This document shows, piece by piece, positions 38,016 through 51,899 of a stretch of 64,000 nucleotides of DNA. The stretch is taken from positions 22,514,501 to 22,578,500 of the forward strand of contig OY720097.1 of the NCBI GenBank assembly GCA_963082875.1, in the 5' to 3' direction. The stretch comes from Corella eumyota (lineage: Eukaryota; Chordata; Ascidiacea; Phlebobranchia; Corellidae). Below the pieces are notes generated by a model. It was given only the letters and a program-made list of their open reading frames with translations. It ran no database searches and had not been told where the DNA came from. Made by a program: the position numbers and the translations under genes. How positions within the stretch are numbered: the first letter of the stretch is position 1; each line of letters begins with the position of its first letter.

Positions 38016-41000
38016 ATGAACAAGTTGGTTTTGAGTTTGATGATTTTAAGTTTAAATGTTGTAAATGGGCGAACATGTTATGTATACAAGAATATAGAAT
38101 ACCACATTAACTTAACTAAGGTCAACTACGCAACAGCAGTGACAAGATGTGCAGAAAGGAACTCAACGTTAGCAACTCTTAGGACTTCAGGAATTCGTGG
38201 TTTTATCAACCAAACAGTATATTCAATCGGAGGTATTGATTTTTAATTTTTTTTAATTTCAATTTTATTGTTAGTAGCACAAAACGTTTAGTTTTGTTGT
38301 CCTGATCCGATTTTATTTTCAAAACTTTGCAATCTTCAATAAGAAAATGTATTCTAAAATTTTATTATTAGCGAAAAAAGATGTATTTAAATTTATTTTA
38401 GTTATTTATTACCTAGTTATTAAACGTTTAAACTTTTAGAACAAAAGCACTTGTTCTGGCTCGGCCTAACAAGAATAAATTCCTCTAATGACAATTCCTC
38501 TTTTAAGTGGAGCGATAACACAACTTTGCAGAGTAACCAAGCTAACTGGGATGATGGTGAACCTAATAACGTAGAAGAGGGTGAAAATTGTGTTTACATG
38601 CAGGGAAATAATACTAAGTGGCAGGAGTGGGCATGTGGATATGTATTAAATTACATTTGCCAACGAGATATACAAACATGTAAGTAACTTTTAGTTGTAA
38701 TTATTATGTTTTTCTTGGTAATAGATATTTTTTGTTTTTTGTACTCTATATTTAACTATACATTAATAGCATTTAGATAATGTCGTGTTGTTAATTACTT
38801 AATTTTATTCAATGTATATAAACGTTACAGCTCCAATTTTCGTAACATACAAAAATGTAGAATATCATTTGAGCTTAGATAAAGTTGACTACAAAACAGC
38901 AAAAGCAAAGTGTGCAGAAATGAACTCAATGTTGGCAACACCCAAGACGTCGGAAATTCGGGGTTTTCTTAATCAAACAATATATGCTAATGAAGGTAAT
39001 GATTTTAAAATTTAAATTGTATATTATTTGTTTTATTTTATAAATTCAATTGGGACCTGTTATAGTTGGGGCAGTCTGTTTTTTTGCGTTTTTTTTCAAT
39101 AAACAAACGGTGTTTTCGAGCACATTTTTCAAAAAAATGTTTTTTGGTGATTTAACAGAAATCCTATTTCACCCACCCAAATATTGTTGATCGACAAATA
39201 ATCAATTAATATTACATCACAATAGTTGAATTTTTGTCTTGCATCTTCAATGATGCAATCTGTTTTTTTTTAATCTGCATACTTTAGCAAAAAAACTTAG
39301 TTCAAATATATATTTTATTATTAGTAAAACAAAAACATTTTATACCCTTATTTTAAACATAAATTATTTAATACCGATAAGTTTTATTTTTTATATTTTA
39401 GGAGAATCTACTTTAAGGTTTCATATTGGCCTTAAAAGAAAAAAACCATTCAATTTCGATTCCTCTTTTAAGTGGAGCGATAACACAACTTTGCAGAGTA
39501 ACCAATCTAACTGGGTTGGTGGTGAACCTGATAATGTCAGATGGGGTGAGAATTGTGTTTACATGCAGGCTAATAATACAAAGTGGGGTGATGGATTATG
39601 TGAAACAAATTTAAAGTATATTTGCCAACGAGATTTACCTTTAAGTAAGTAATTTTATGTTAGTTATAAATTATTTACTTTGTTTTATTTTTTTACTTTG
39701 TTTTAATTAATTTTTTAACAATTAAATCTAAAACAAGTTAAGTATAAATCTTTTTTGCTTTGTAGTCGAAATTTTTAGTTTTTGAACTTATAGTTTTTAA
39801 GATGGTAAAAAAAATAATTTACAGTAATTTTACAAAACAGCTTAAGCCCATATTGTTGGGGTTAAAAATTTTGCTGATTTTAATTAACACTAGGCGTCGG
39901 TTAACTAAGCTTGTTGATTTAATTAAACGCAAAAAAAATACAAACCCAACTTTTTTTTTAACGTAAAAAATTTTAATTATTGTACAGGAACAATTACTCA
40001 CATTATGACAACAACTATTATGACTACAAAATCTATAAGAACGAACACTTTTACCACCAAATCCGTAACAACAAAACCCATGACAACAATACTTATGACA
40101 ATGACTAAGCAACAATGGCCAACATATGAGAACATAGATTATTATATCTGTTCGAATGAGGTAACGTACGCCACAGCAGTGAGAAGATGTGCAGAAATGA
40201 ACTCAATGTTAGCAACTCCAAAGACATCGAGAATCCGTGATTTTATTAATCAAACAGTATATTCACTTGGAGGTAACGATTTATTTTTTTTAAATGCCTA
40301 ATAGCAATTTTGTTGTTAGTTGTCTAAATCCTATTTATTATAAGAAAAAAAAAATTACAGACGTCATATTTTAACCAAAGCTTTTTGTTTTTGAAAGGCG
40401 ACGAATTGACCGGACACAAAATGTTGTTTTTTTGCCTTTAGTAAATGTTTTTATCCACCCTGTCACTGCATAATTTTATCACATTAAATCTTGCTTTAAT
40501 TCGCATAAAAACAAGCATCGTAATTAGACCAATTGTTAATTAGTGATATTAATTCACAGTACATAAATTCGTTTTGATAATATTTATTAATTGCGCAGCA
40601 AAAACTAATTAATTAGCTATTTTACATCTTCAGTAATGCGCTTTGTTTTCTACATTTAAATTCCGCGATTTTTAGTAAAAACTTTTTAATATTTATTTTA
40701 TTATTAATAAATAAAATAAAAAGTTAAGTATAAATTATTTTATCATAAAAAGTTTTAAACTTTATATTTTAGAACAAAACCAATTATTTTGGCTCGGTCT
40801 AACAAGAACAAACCCAGATAATAATGATTTTTCTTTTAAATGGAACGGTGGAACAACTTTGCAGAGCAGCCAAGCTAACTGGGATGATGGTGAGCCTAAT
40901 AATGCGGGAGGGAATGAGAATTGTGTTTACATGCAGAGTGATAATACAAAGTGGTTGGAGGGAACATGTGACTATGAACTAAATTATATTTGCCAACGAG

Positions 41001-44000
41001 AATTATTAGCATGTAAGTAACCTTTTATTTCTTAATTAATTTTGTAATCGATATTTTAGTTTTTGCATTTTTTTTTATAAATACATAACAATACCCATTT
41101 ATTTAAGTAGTTTTTATTTGAGATATTAATTTTAAACTTAATTATATAAAGTTTTTATAAACTTGTGTTGTTGATTGTTTAATTTTTAAACGTTACAGCT
41201 CCAATTAAGGTGACTTATGAGAGTGTAGAATATTATGTTAGTGTAACTAAGGTTAACTACGCAACAGCAGTGACACGGTGTGCAGAAATAAACTCAATGT
41301 TGGCAATTCTCAAAACATCGGGAATCCGGGATTTCATTTACCAAACATTATATTCAATTAAAGGTATTTGATAATTGTTTTATTTTATAAAAAAAACTTA
41401 TTTTCGGTAAATAATGTTTTTGGGAATATGTCTTTTGGTCCAATGTCTATTTAGAGAAATGTTTTTGGTAGTGTGACAGAAAGCCTATATTTTATTTTTC
41501 CTGTAACTGCGTAGTTTTTTACAGGCCGGCATTTAATTTGCATAAAAACAAATGTCGTTATTCGACCAAAAGGTAATTCGTGTTATTACTTTTTTCATCT
41601 TAAACATTAATTAAGTAATTACGAAAAGTTTTATATTTTAGGAGATAACGTATACTGGATTGGCCTAACAAGAAAAAAACCAGTCAATCTTGATTCCTCT
41701 TTTAAGTGGAACGATGGAACAACTTTGCAAAGCAGCGAAGCTAACTGGGATCATGGTGAACCTGATAATAATAAAGGGGGTGAAAATTGTGTCGTGTTAT
41801 TAAAAAATAATACAAAATGGAGAGATGGGCTTTGTGATTCCAATTTAAATTATATTTGCCAGCGAGATATACCAAAACGTAATTAACTTTTATGTTGAGT
41901 ATCAACTATTTTTACTTTGTTTTACTTAATTATGGTTCGAAATCTTAGATTTCGAAACATATTGTTATTGTCATTATACTTATTATTATTATTTTTATTA
42001 TTATTTTTATTCTTTCTAGTCCCAATTTTGAAAGAAGATATCATTAGTTTCTTAGAATTTAAAAATCTGAAATTTTAGTATGTTGTTTATTATCAGATTA
42101 TGTTTTTATTCTCCTATTTACAACATTTAATTATCACTAATTACTAATTAATAAGTGTTTATTTATTATAATTTAAAGGTTGTTATTAACTTTTTAAATC
42201 TTGGTCAATTGTATATCATGATATTAGTAACTTAAAAACGAATTAAAATTTTAATTTTTATCACTAATTACTAATTAATAGGTGTTTGTTTATAAAAATT
42301 TAAGGGTTGTTATTAATTTTTTAAATCTTGGTCAATTGTATATCATGATATTACTAACTCAAAAATGAATTAAAATTAAAATTTTCATCACTAATTACTA
42401 ATTAATGGGTGTTTGTTTATTCAAATTTAAAGATTGATATTAGGTTTTTAAATTCTGGTCGGTTATATCTTATTATATTTAAAATTTGAAGATAATTAAA
42501 AAATAATTTTTGTTTGTTTGTTATATTAAATGCTGGTTTGTTAATTAAAAATCAAAGGTATGTAATATTCTTAGTTAATGTTTACGCACATATTTTTTAT
42601 TTATAAAATTTTATGTTAAAAATAATCAAATAATTTCGAACCATATTTTATTTATCAAATAAATCTAGTTATTATTATTATTATGGTTCGAAATCTTAGA
42701 TTTCGAAACATATTGTTATTGTCAGTGTATTTATTATGGTTCGAAATCTTAGATTTCGAAACATATTGTTATTGTCAGTGTATTTATTGTTTTTATTCTT
42801 TCTAGTCAGAATTTTGAAAGACGATAACTAATGTTCTTTAAAAGTAAAAGTTCTAAATTTTTAGTATGTTTGTTATTATCCCAACGAATCGCAAACCTCC
42901 TATTTACGGCATTTAAATGTCACTAATTACTAATTAATATATTTTATTATTAAAATTTAAAGATTAAATTTTCTGAAATTTTAATATGTTGTTGGTATTA
43001 TTATTTTGTATGTTGCTATTTAAAATGAAGATTTAACTCTAGCTAAATATCGTTTAATCATTATTTTAAGTTTTTTTTATAAAATAACGAATCAGTGTGA
43101 GTTTAACGCTTGAATAATTTAATAGCGTTCTGGTCGCCTTCAAAAATCGTCTTTTTCGCTGTCCATTAAAGTAAAAAATATTGGTTAAAAATTTAAGTAA
43201 AATGTTAAAGTATAAGTCAAAAATGTGTAAATTTTTTTTTTTTAATTGTTTTTTTATTATTATATATTAATACTCGTTTGATTACCAAAAATTAAGATCG
43301 GTATTGTGCTTTTAAATTTAGTTTACTTTTCTATTACAATATCAAATATAAAATTTTATAATTTAATTAATAAACCTACTAAATAAATTATATTTAAAAA
43401 AAAGAATCAAACGATTTCGAACCATATTTTATTTATCAAATAAATCTAGTTTTTATTGATTTAAGCTAAAACAATTTTGGAAAAAATAATTTTCGTTTTA
43501 TAGTCAATATTATTGGTTTTTAAATTTATATTTTTTAAATTAATAAAAAAAAAAAAACTATGACCACAACACCCATGACGACAAAAATAACAACAAAACA
43601 TCTTTCAGTCCAACAACCACTATTTAAGGTTGGCATATATATTTGAGGAGTGTTTTATTAATAAATGTAAATAAGTTAATGTACTTTACATGTAAGCTTT
43701 AATATTTATTCATTTATAATACCGCAACCTTTTTTAGAACATCCCATTCATAACAACATTGTCAACTATTGGAACTTTTCTATGTATATTCATTCTTTTC
43801 TATTTATATCTATTTTATAAACGAAAAATGAGTGCACGTAAGTATAATGAAATATGTGAAGTCATATTATTAGTTTTTTAAATACTAAATTATCAGTGCT
43901 TATCATAAAATATAACAAGAAGGATAGGAAAAATAATTTTATATTTTATTTTAATATTTTAGCAAAACCAGACCATGTTTACGAAGAAGTTGTTGCACGT

Positions 44001-47000
44001 AAGTTATTCTCATGTTTGTGTTATATTAACCTATTTAAATGAACTGTGATTTGTTAACGCTTAAAATTGTGTAGTTGTGGCTTAACAACACAATTTATTT
44101 TTATTTATTGCAGTTAAGTTCTATTTTAAATTTTTTTTTTAACAAAGAATCTTGCTTGTGACGTAACGAACTTACTCAATATTAAATCATTATATTGTAA
44201 GTTATGTAAAATGTCAACATATAAAAACTGTGTAAGCTACTTGTATACGTCGGGCTTAAGAGCGAATAGTATGACATTGTTGCAGTTTAAACACGAAGTC
44301 TTGCCGACAGTTACCACGTAACAAGAGCAGTGTTAAACTGCTTTAAAACTGACCAAAATCATCTTACTTTATATAAACAAAATATGCATATTGTTTTTTC
44401 AACCCGCAGTTTGTATTTTTTTTTAAAGTAATTTATTTTACAGTCGAACCACGCAATGGAAATGTGGAATTGGTTGCGCGTAAGTTTATTTTATTGTCAT
44501 GCATTTTTAAATAATCATAACAATACTGACTACGGTATTGTAGCTTGCTAAAACTTGCTTATCTAGCGTTAGGGTACAGGGTGTTATTACTAATTCTATA
44601 TTTTGTTTTGCAGTCAAATTACATGATGGATATGCTGCAGGTTAGTTTATTTGAATATTTGTTTTATAACATTACACCAAACTGTGACATGCAATAGCTT
44701 AAATTGTGTTTATAAGCCGTTTCATATAACCTAGATTTTTACTTTTTTAACCTACTTAAAAGATAAAAGGAACTAGTTTTAAGAGAAGTGTTTTTGTACA
44801 AAATTTTGACTGTTAGAAATTGTACCTTAGCGAAAAACAGTTAATTTAAAGCAGTCAAATGTTTAGATTTTTTAAAACACTTCGGTATTTTCATATATGT
44901 TATGTATTATAAATATTTCAAATAATGATTACAACATGGTAATCTGCAATTTAACTTACCTAGCGTTAGGGTACAGGTTGTTGTTACCTAGTAATAATAT
45001 AAAAATATTTTGTTTTACAGCCAGCCCAAATCATGAAAACGCTGATTTTCCACGTAAGTTTATTTTAATACTTTACTTATTAATAGGCTTAGTAACATTG
45101 TCTATAATACCTTGTTATAAAATTTATTTTAAATATTTTTTTTATTATACTACACACGTAACAATTAAATTCTATTTTCTATAGATTTGTAACTACACCC
45201 ATTATAACTCTTTTGCGAGCATTATTGTTTTTTTTTAAAACCGTGTAAGCTAACCTAGGCTCATTTTTAACGTTAGTGCCTTAATTACTGCGCAATGCCT
45301 AATCATTATGTAAAATCCTGTATTGTAAAAGCAGGCTGTTGTTTATAAATATTAAATTGTAATTTATTTTGCAGCCGAACCCGATGATGGATATGTAGAA
45401 GCTTTAGCACGTAAGTTTATCTTAGTTTTTATTATCTTGTGATATTATTAAACTAAAATGTAAGTTGCAAAGTTTTAAAATTGTGTGATTTTATTATATT
45501 AAGAATTTTTTTTAAATATACATAAGTTAAGGTTTTTTTTGTTACTACTTGACTTATTAACTATTTGGCCCATTAATTTATTGCGCTTTAACGAAAAACT
45601 GTGCTTTTATGGCAAGCAATTGTAAGATATTTATTATTTCATTTTAACATATGTTTTCGACATTAAAGTTTCCTTTCCTATATTATTTAAAATAAGTTTG
45701 TTTAACATGTCGAAAAAAACGGTGTTGTTACAAATTCTATATTTAAAAGGTAATTTATTTTGCAGACAGACCAGATGATGGATATGTAGAAGCTTTTGCA
45801 CGTAAGTTAATTTTAAAATTTTGTGTTTTGTTAATAAACTAAGCTGTGCCATAAAAAGGTTCGAATTTTTGTTTGTAAACCGTTTTAAATACATTTTGGA
45901 TTTTTAATATTTTAAAATATTGTCACTAAATAGTTTTGGTTTTACTTTCAGTTTGTTTTTAAATATAACATTTTGGCCTATTAAGTTATTATGTTTCAGA
46001 AGGAAGTAGTGCATTTAAGGTGGTCGATAGTTTATATTTGTTATCCTATCCTAACGCGTTGTTATTTCTATAGAGTTTTTTTTTTATTATTAAGATAAGT
46101 TTCCTTCCTTATTATTAAGATAAGTTTACTCCTATATTGGTCATTTTTTTAACACATAAATTAATTATTTGGGGTCACTGAACACAAAAATGGTTTTAAC
46201 TTTAAATAAATTTACTTACTTTAGAAGTTATACAACTTTTAAAAAAGAAGCAAGTTTTGTTTGTGATGGCGTAGAAAATACTGGCTTGTATTCGCTCACT
46301 ACGCTAACTTAGTACTTTCTACGTTACACAAAAAAAAATATGGTAACCTGGTTTTTGGTTTTCATTATTTCTAATATTTTTTGAAAATTAAATTGTAAGT
46401 ACCACAGATATTTTTAAAGGTTTTAAAGGCATTTTATGATTCAGTTCCAACCATACTAACATGCTGTATACATCACTTACAAAATTGTATCATTATAATC
46501 GTACCACACACATGTAATAGTTAAATTCTACTTTCTATAATTTTTTTACACTAATTATAACTCTTATACGCGCTTTTTAAAAATAATTTTAAACTAAAGA
46601 TCGTTGATAGTGAATTAATAAACTCACACAATCTTTAATTACTACATTGTAAGTCATGTAAAACAAATATATTTAAAAATTGTGTGAGCTACTTAATAAC
46701 CTTGGGCTCAAGAGCAAATAGAAATTAGCAGTGCTAGATTTAAACACGGATCCATTTGTCTATTAACGCTCTGTGGACCCTTATTAATGTTACAACCGCA
46801 GTTGGTATCGTTATCACGTGACAATGTCAGTGCCTTAATTACTCAGTTATGCTTGACTATTTTGTGAAATCATATTTGTTCTTACAGAACGTTGTTTATA
46901 AATATTGTTATATTAAACTGTAATTTTATTTTAAGTTTAGTGTTAATTTTTTTATTTGGCCTGGTTGTTTAATTGTGTGTTTGCAATAAATGCGATTTAC

Positions 47001-50000
47001 TAAATGGTTAGTTGCAAATACATTCATATATTGTTAAAATAAAAAATTAGGCAACTTAATAAAACATATTTTCATATTTTATTTTATTTTGCAGCCGAAC
47101 CAGATGATGGATATGTAGAAGCTGTCGTGCGTAAGTTTATTTCATAATCTTAATATAAAATTAAACTAAAATTGTTAATTGCAAAGGTTTAAATTTGTGT
47201 ATGTTAGGTGTCTATATGTATGTATAACATATCATGGATTTTTACTTTTTTTAAAAAACTTAAGTTTAGTTTGGTTTCGTTAAAACTTTTTAGATTGATA
47301 ATTAATAGTGCCTTAGAGGGTAGTGCATTTAAGAATGTTAACAGTGAACTAGTTATTTCCCTATTTAAATACATGTCATTGCTATTACAGTTTCTTTTCC
47401 TATTATTAAGATAAATTTGTTTAACATGTAGTAGTATTTTTAAAGGTAATGTGATTACTATGAAATAACAATAAAGACTACAACATCGTAACGTCCCATA
47501 TTACTTGCTTAAAGTACAGAGTGTTATCACTAATTTTTATTTAAAAAGTAATTTATTTTGCAGACAAACAAGATGATGATTATGTAGAAGCTATTGCACG
47601 TAAGTTAGTTTTAATATTTTGTGTTTTGTTAACAAACTAAGCTGTCGCACACAAAGGTTTATTTTGTATGTAGACTATTTTAAATACATCTTAAATTTTT
47701 AATATTTTAAAATATTGTCACTTAATAGTTTGGGTTTTAAGTTAAGTTTGTTTTGAAATGAAACATTTTGGCCTAGTAGGTTATTATGTTTCAGCAGGAA
47801 GCAGTGCATTTAAAGTATTGTTTATATAGTTAATTGTTTATATTCATTATTCCATTCTAACGCATTGTATTTTTAAAACGTTTTTTTCTCTTATTATTAA
47901 TAAAAGGTTGTTTAACATGTGCAAAAATGTCTAGGTGTCATGACTACAACCTCGTAACCTTTTCATTGAACTTGCTTATTTATTGTTAGGTTAGAGGTGT
48001 TATTACAAATTGTTAATTTAGAATATAAATTATTTTGCAGCTATACCAGATAATGGAGGCTACGACGACATTGCTCGTAAGTTAATTTTAATATTCTTTT
48101 CGTTAATAGACTTGGTAACATCGTCTCTTGTCCCCTTTTTAAACTTTTTCCATTCATTCTTTTAATCATACTATGCATTGCTATATTTAAATTTCATTTT
48201 CTATAGATTTTTTAACACACTTATATAACTCTTTTGAGCGGCGTTTAAAAATAGATTTAAACAAAGATTGTTGATTGTTATGTAACCAACATTTACAATC
48301 TTTACTTATTACATTGTGAGTAATGTAAAGTGACTTAAAGCTGTTGTTTATAAATATTTCTTTATTAAATAGTCAGACAAGATTCCGAAAATGTTGCAGC
48401 TGTTGCACGTGGGTTTATTTTAAACTTCTTAATTATATTTTATTAAACCGTGACCTGGCATAGCCTAAAGTTGTATATAAAATGTAATATTTATTTTTAT
48501 CTTTTTTAAAATACCCCAAACGAAGCTGATTTTAAGACTATTTTGTTATTGTTAAATCTTTTTGGCCTATTAATCAATTGCAGAAGATTTAAGGTGGCTA
48601 ACTGTTAATACTTATTACGTTATATTATTTTTTTGTTTTCTTATTTTGTTTAGTTACAAGTTTTTAACAAATTTACAATTTGATAAATAGTTTCTTGAAT
48701 TTACAGACAAACCAGATGGAGTATATATCGAATTTGTGGCAGGTAAGTTTATTTAAGTATTTTTTAGCGGAAATTAATGCATTTAAGGCTGCTAATTGTT
48801 AATATTTATTAAACGCATTGATATTTTTATATTAATTTTTTTTCCTGTTTAGTTTGACTACAAAATGTTGTAGGTGTTATGCGATTACTACACGTAAATA
48901 AAACAATAAAAACTACAATATGGTAACCTGTCATTAAACTTGCTTGACAATAATGTAATTTAATTTGCAGTCAAGCAAGATAGTGGATATGTTGAGTCAG
49001 ATTATTTTATTGTCTATAACATAATCTTTATGTTTTTATTTTGGCAAAACAAAACATTTATGTTTTTATTGAGGTTTAAAATATAAAAGTGTTAATTATT
49101 TTTCAGCCGAACCAAATTCTGAACTTGAAGATTTTGATGAAGGTGAGTTTATTTTAATATTTTTTTATACTATTTTTCTAAACTATGACATGCCAGACCT
49201 TTACATTGTATATTTAAACTGTTGTAATGTATTCCTAATTTATATTTTTTGCTTAAAAATTTTGTGTTTTAATAATTAAAGATTTTAAATTTTTTTTTTG
49301 TAAAATATTTTGCCTGTTAATTAAATGTGGTTTAGCAAAAACTAAGGCCAGTTCGTTATTTACATTTACTACATTATCTTAACACATTATTTTGCAGCCA
49401 GGCAAAATGGTGAATATGTGGAATTTATTGCACGTGAGTTTCTTGTGTTGTGGTATATTTTATCCAACATGGTAGCCTGGTATTATAAACTTGTTTATTT
49501 AGTGTTAGCGTATCGGTTTTATTACTAATTTTTTTTCTAAAATATTTTTTATTTTGCAGCCAGGCAAAATGGTGAATATGTGGAATTTATTGCACGTGAG
49601 TTTATTTTAATATTTTGCCTTATTTATTTTACCTGCGGACAATTAAATATATATATGTTTGCACCGATATGTTCAATTTTAAATATTACCAAATATTATC
49701 TTGAATGGGGTCTGGTTTTAAGCTTGGTTCAAACTTGTAAAAGATTTTATCTTCAAATTAGTTTTTTTTTACAAATTTGTTAATATTTATTAAATTGTAA
49801 TTTGTTTAGCAGTCGAAGCAAGTGATAAATGTGAGGAAGCTGACGCAAGTAAGCTTATTTTAATATTTTGTGTTATATTTCAACATTGTAACTTGCAATA
49901 AAACTAACTTAACCGAGGTTTCAGTGTCAGGTACTGGGTTTGATGACCATGTCATTACATACTGAAAATATTTATGTAAATATTAATATTTATGGCATGT

Positions 50001-50622
50001 TTTAAATTATTAAATTGCTTTTGTTTTTTCTGTGTCGCTTAAATGTAATATTTATTATATACTTTTTATCTACTTTTATTAATGCGCGAAAAACCTAAAT
50101 AAAAAAATGGCGTCATGATCAATTTTTATATTGCAGCCATACAAGATAATGAACCTGCAGAAGCTGTTAAATGTGAGTTTATTTTAATATTTTGTGTTAT
50201 ATTTCAGCATTGTAACCACAATTTAAACTTGTTTAACTAGTATTAGGGTGTCTGGTGTTAAATAATTCTTATTTTGCAGCCAAACTAGATAATGAACTAG
50301 TGGAAGAAGTTAAACGTGAGTTTTTTTTAGTTTTCAGAAACTTAACTGTCTTGCAAAGGCTTATTTGTATATATAATTTGTTTTAATTTGTTTGCTATTT
50401 TAAAATACTTTAAAATATCTTCACTAGATAAAGCTTTTTTTGTTTGCTACCTTTTAACCTTAGTTAACATTTATCTAATCCTCTTTTTATTAGTTTTTGT
50501 AGTAAACTGGTTATGATTCTTTGGCGCACATTTAAAAAATAATTTTAAACAAAGATTGCTGATTTTTTGAATTTATTTTTATAGAAAATGAAGAAGGAAT
50601 TTACATGCTCCCTTTTAACTAA
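38016..50622 (+). CDS. C-type lectin receptor C: four CTLDs, stalk, membrane span, 17-microexon tail; stalk splice site in doubt
   Basis: Lectin domains, two exons each: 38016-38232 with 38440-38679; 38831-38995 with 39402-39644; 39988-40272 (also coding a Thr-rich linker) with 40773-41012; 41199-41363 with 41642-41878. All four keep the RCAE/KCAE, ENCV and YICQRD cysteines. Domains 1 and 3 have EPN, domains 2 and 4 EPD. The Thr-rich stalk ends at 43627; the span exon is 43738-43837 (FITTLSTIGTFLCIFILFYL, then YKRK). Tail microexons follow, and the last exon is 50585-50622 (NEEGIYMLPFN). The stalk exon has no AG between an upstream in-frame stop (about 43536) and its first recognisable codon near 43560, where a poly-A run stands. 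So a full receptor may not be made. Read-through after domain 4 gives PKRN-stop, a secreted lectin form. Confidence 0.7.
41931..43455. mobile_element. MITE-like palindromic repeat, two copies, in a gene C intron
   Basis: The word TATGGTTCGAAAT (41931, 42682 and 42735) and its inverse ATTTCGAACCATA (42633-42645 and 43414-43426) bracket two segments of about 700 bp. Both inverse copies are followed by TTTTATTTATCAAATAAATC. The left ends contain the palindrome TTCGAAATCTTAGATTTCGAA. Inside copy 1 a unit with ATCACTAATTACTAATTAAT is repeated three times (about 42134, 42261 and 42390). There is no coding capacity. A clear target-site duplication is not seen, so the MITE label is tentative. Confidence 0.55.
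43963..50315 (+). repeat. Microexon tail of gene C (17 symmetric exons plus one read-through exon)
   Basis: All are phase 1-1. Starts and products: 43963 PKPDHVYEEVVA; 44444 LEPRNGNVELVA; 44614 LKLHDGYAA (27 nt); 45021 ASPNHENADFP (33 nt); 45375 PEPDDGYVEALA; 45766 HRPDDGYVEAFA; 47095 PEPDDGYVEAVV; 47564 HKQDDDYVEAIA; 48041 PIPDNGGYDDIA; 48373 RQDSENVAAVA; 48707 HKPDGVYIEFVA; 49107 EPNSELEDFDE; 49398 and 49560, both ARQNGEYVEFIA; 49813 LEASDKCEEADA; 50137 TIQDNEPAEAVK; 50280 KLDNELVEEVK. The exon at 48971 is the read-through type. From 48373 on, the exons correspond one-to-one with gene B exons 30436-32363. The first nine are a distinct set, rich in DGYVEA. Confidence 0.8.
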
Positions 50623-51071
50623 AAGCAACTTAAACAAAAATTATTTTGTGATTTTATTGAGAATAAGCATTTAAACTTGCGTAAAATATTGATCGTTGAA
50701 GAAATGCTAAATAATTTCTTAAATAACATAATATAAAACATATATTATATTTTAAAATATTTTTCCTTTTTCATGTTTTTATGTTTGTAATAATTTTAAT
50801 TCACAACCTCTTTAAAATTTTTTAAAAATAATTAAATTAAAAATAGTTTTAATATAAATCGTACGTAATCACTTTTACGTGTGTTGAATTGTATCTTTTC
50901 TTTAAATACTGGGTTAATTTCTTTTTTAAGTTCATGAAATTGTTTTTGTTTATAAGCACACAACCATTAGATAGTTAGTATCGTTGTAAAACCTGAAATT
51001 TTTAAAAATTTTTACCGCGCTTTTATTGACTGATGAACTTATATATTATTTCTAAATAAAACATGTATATA

Positions 51072-51360
51072 TGTGTTAAACGTTAAACAGACAGGACAAC
51101 TAAACAGATTAACCGAAACAGTTGGGCAATCCTTTGGACCGTATAACTTACAGACAGCACTTAATGTAAATGATCGGAAACGTCGTTTGGTTATAATATA
51201 AAGGTTTACAATATAAGATTATGGTTTAATTTTGCCCTCTGTGTTGGAAAAATAGGGCAAGTCGTGACTGGGTTGCGGTAAAAAAAAGTTTGCTATTCAA
51301 TCTGTACTGAGGTCTATATTCGTCCAAGTGTATTCGTACTAAAAATCACTGAAATAAAAC
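51072..51360 (+). repeat. 3' flank module, copy after gene C
   Basis: Nearly identical to 33155-33450, as expected from the 9.4-kb duplication. An AATAAA at 51055-51060 just upstream is a candidate polyadenylation signal of gene C. Confidence 0.75.
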
Positions 51361-51899
51361 GCAACAACGGTAATTTTGTATATCATTGGCAGATATTTGA
51401 GTGAACAATTCGTACTTATTTATAACTTATTGGCTATATGTGGCCGACCTTTGAATTACAACAACCTTGTAAACTTGCTAATTCATATGCAATTAAATAT
51501 GTTTAATGTTTATTTCATGAAAAAAAAAATTTATTTTTTTTTTATTTTATTATAATTTAAATAAAAATAGTTTAATTTAAAATAAGTTTAATTTATTTGT
51601 AATAAATAAAAAGGCTTTAAATGGTATTTGTTATAAATATAGTTATGTTATTAGAATACTATTTCCCAATTTTTTTTAAATAATATTATAATGTTCAACT
51701 CAGGCTTTCAAGTAACCATAAAGTATTTTGTTATTTGTCCTCATTATTATTTTTGCCACAATCACAAAAGATTGCATAATGACACAAAAGATTGCATATT
51801 GTAGATTGCAAATGCAGACTGTTCGTCTAATATTTTAAACTTATGGCATTTGCGACCTTTTAATTTCCTTAAATTTGTTTGTAATTTTAATCACGTACC

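Larger units (their letters stand above)
30434..39823 (+). repeat. Segmental duplication, copy 1 (3' part of B, spacer, 5' part of C)
   Basis: About 9.4 kb highly similar to 48371-57749 at a nearly constant offset (17937 at the left, about 17925 at the right). Similarity starts at the acceptor of a tail microexon and ends in the intron after the second lectin domain. Differences are scattered substitutions, small indels and one microexon replacement. Confidence 0.9.

Noticed and set aside
43963-50315. Classical ITIM or ITAM tail
   Set aside because: The tyrosine contexts lack the required residue at -2 or the paired spacing; only looser SH2-type or YxxPhi motifs can be supported.
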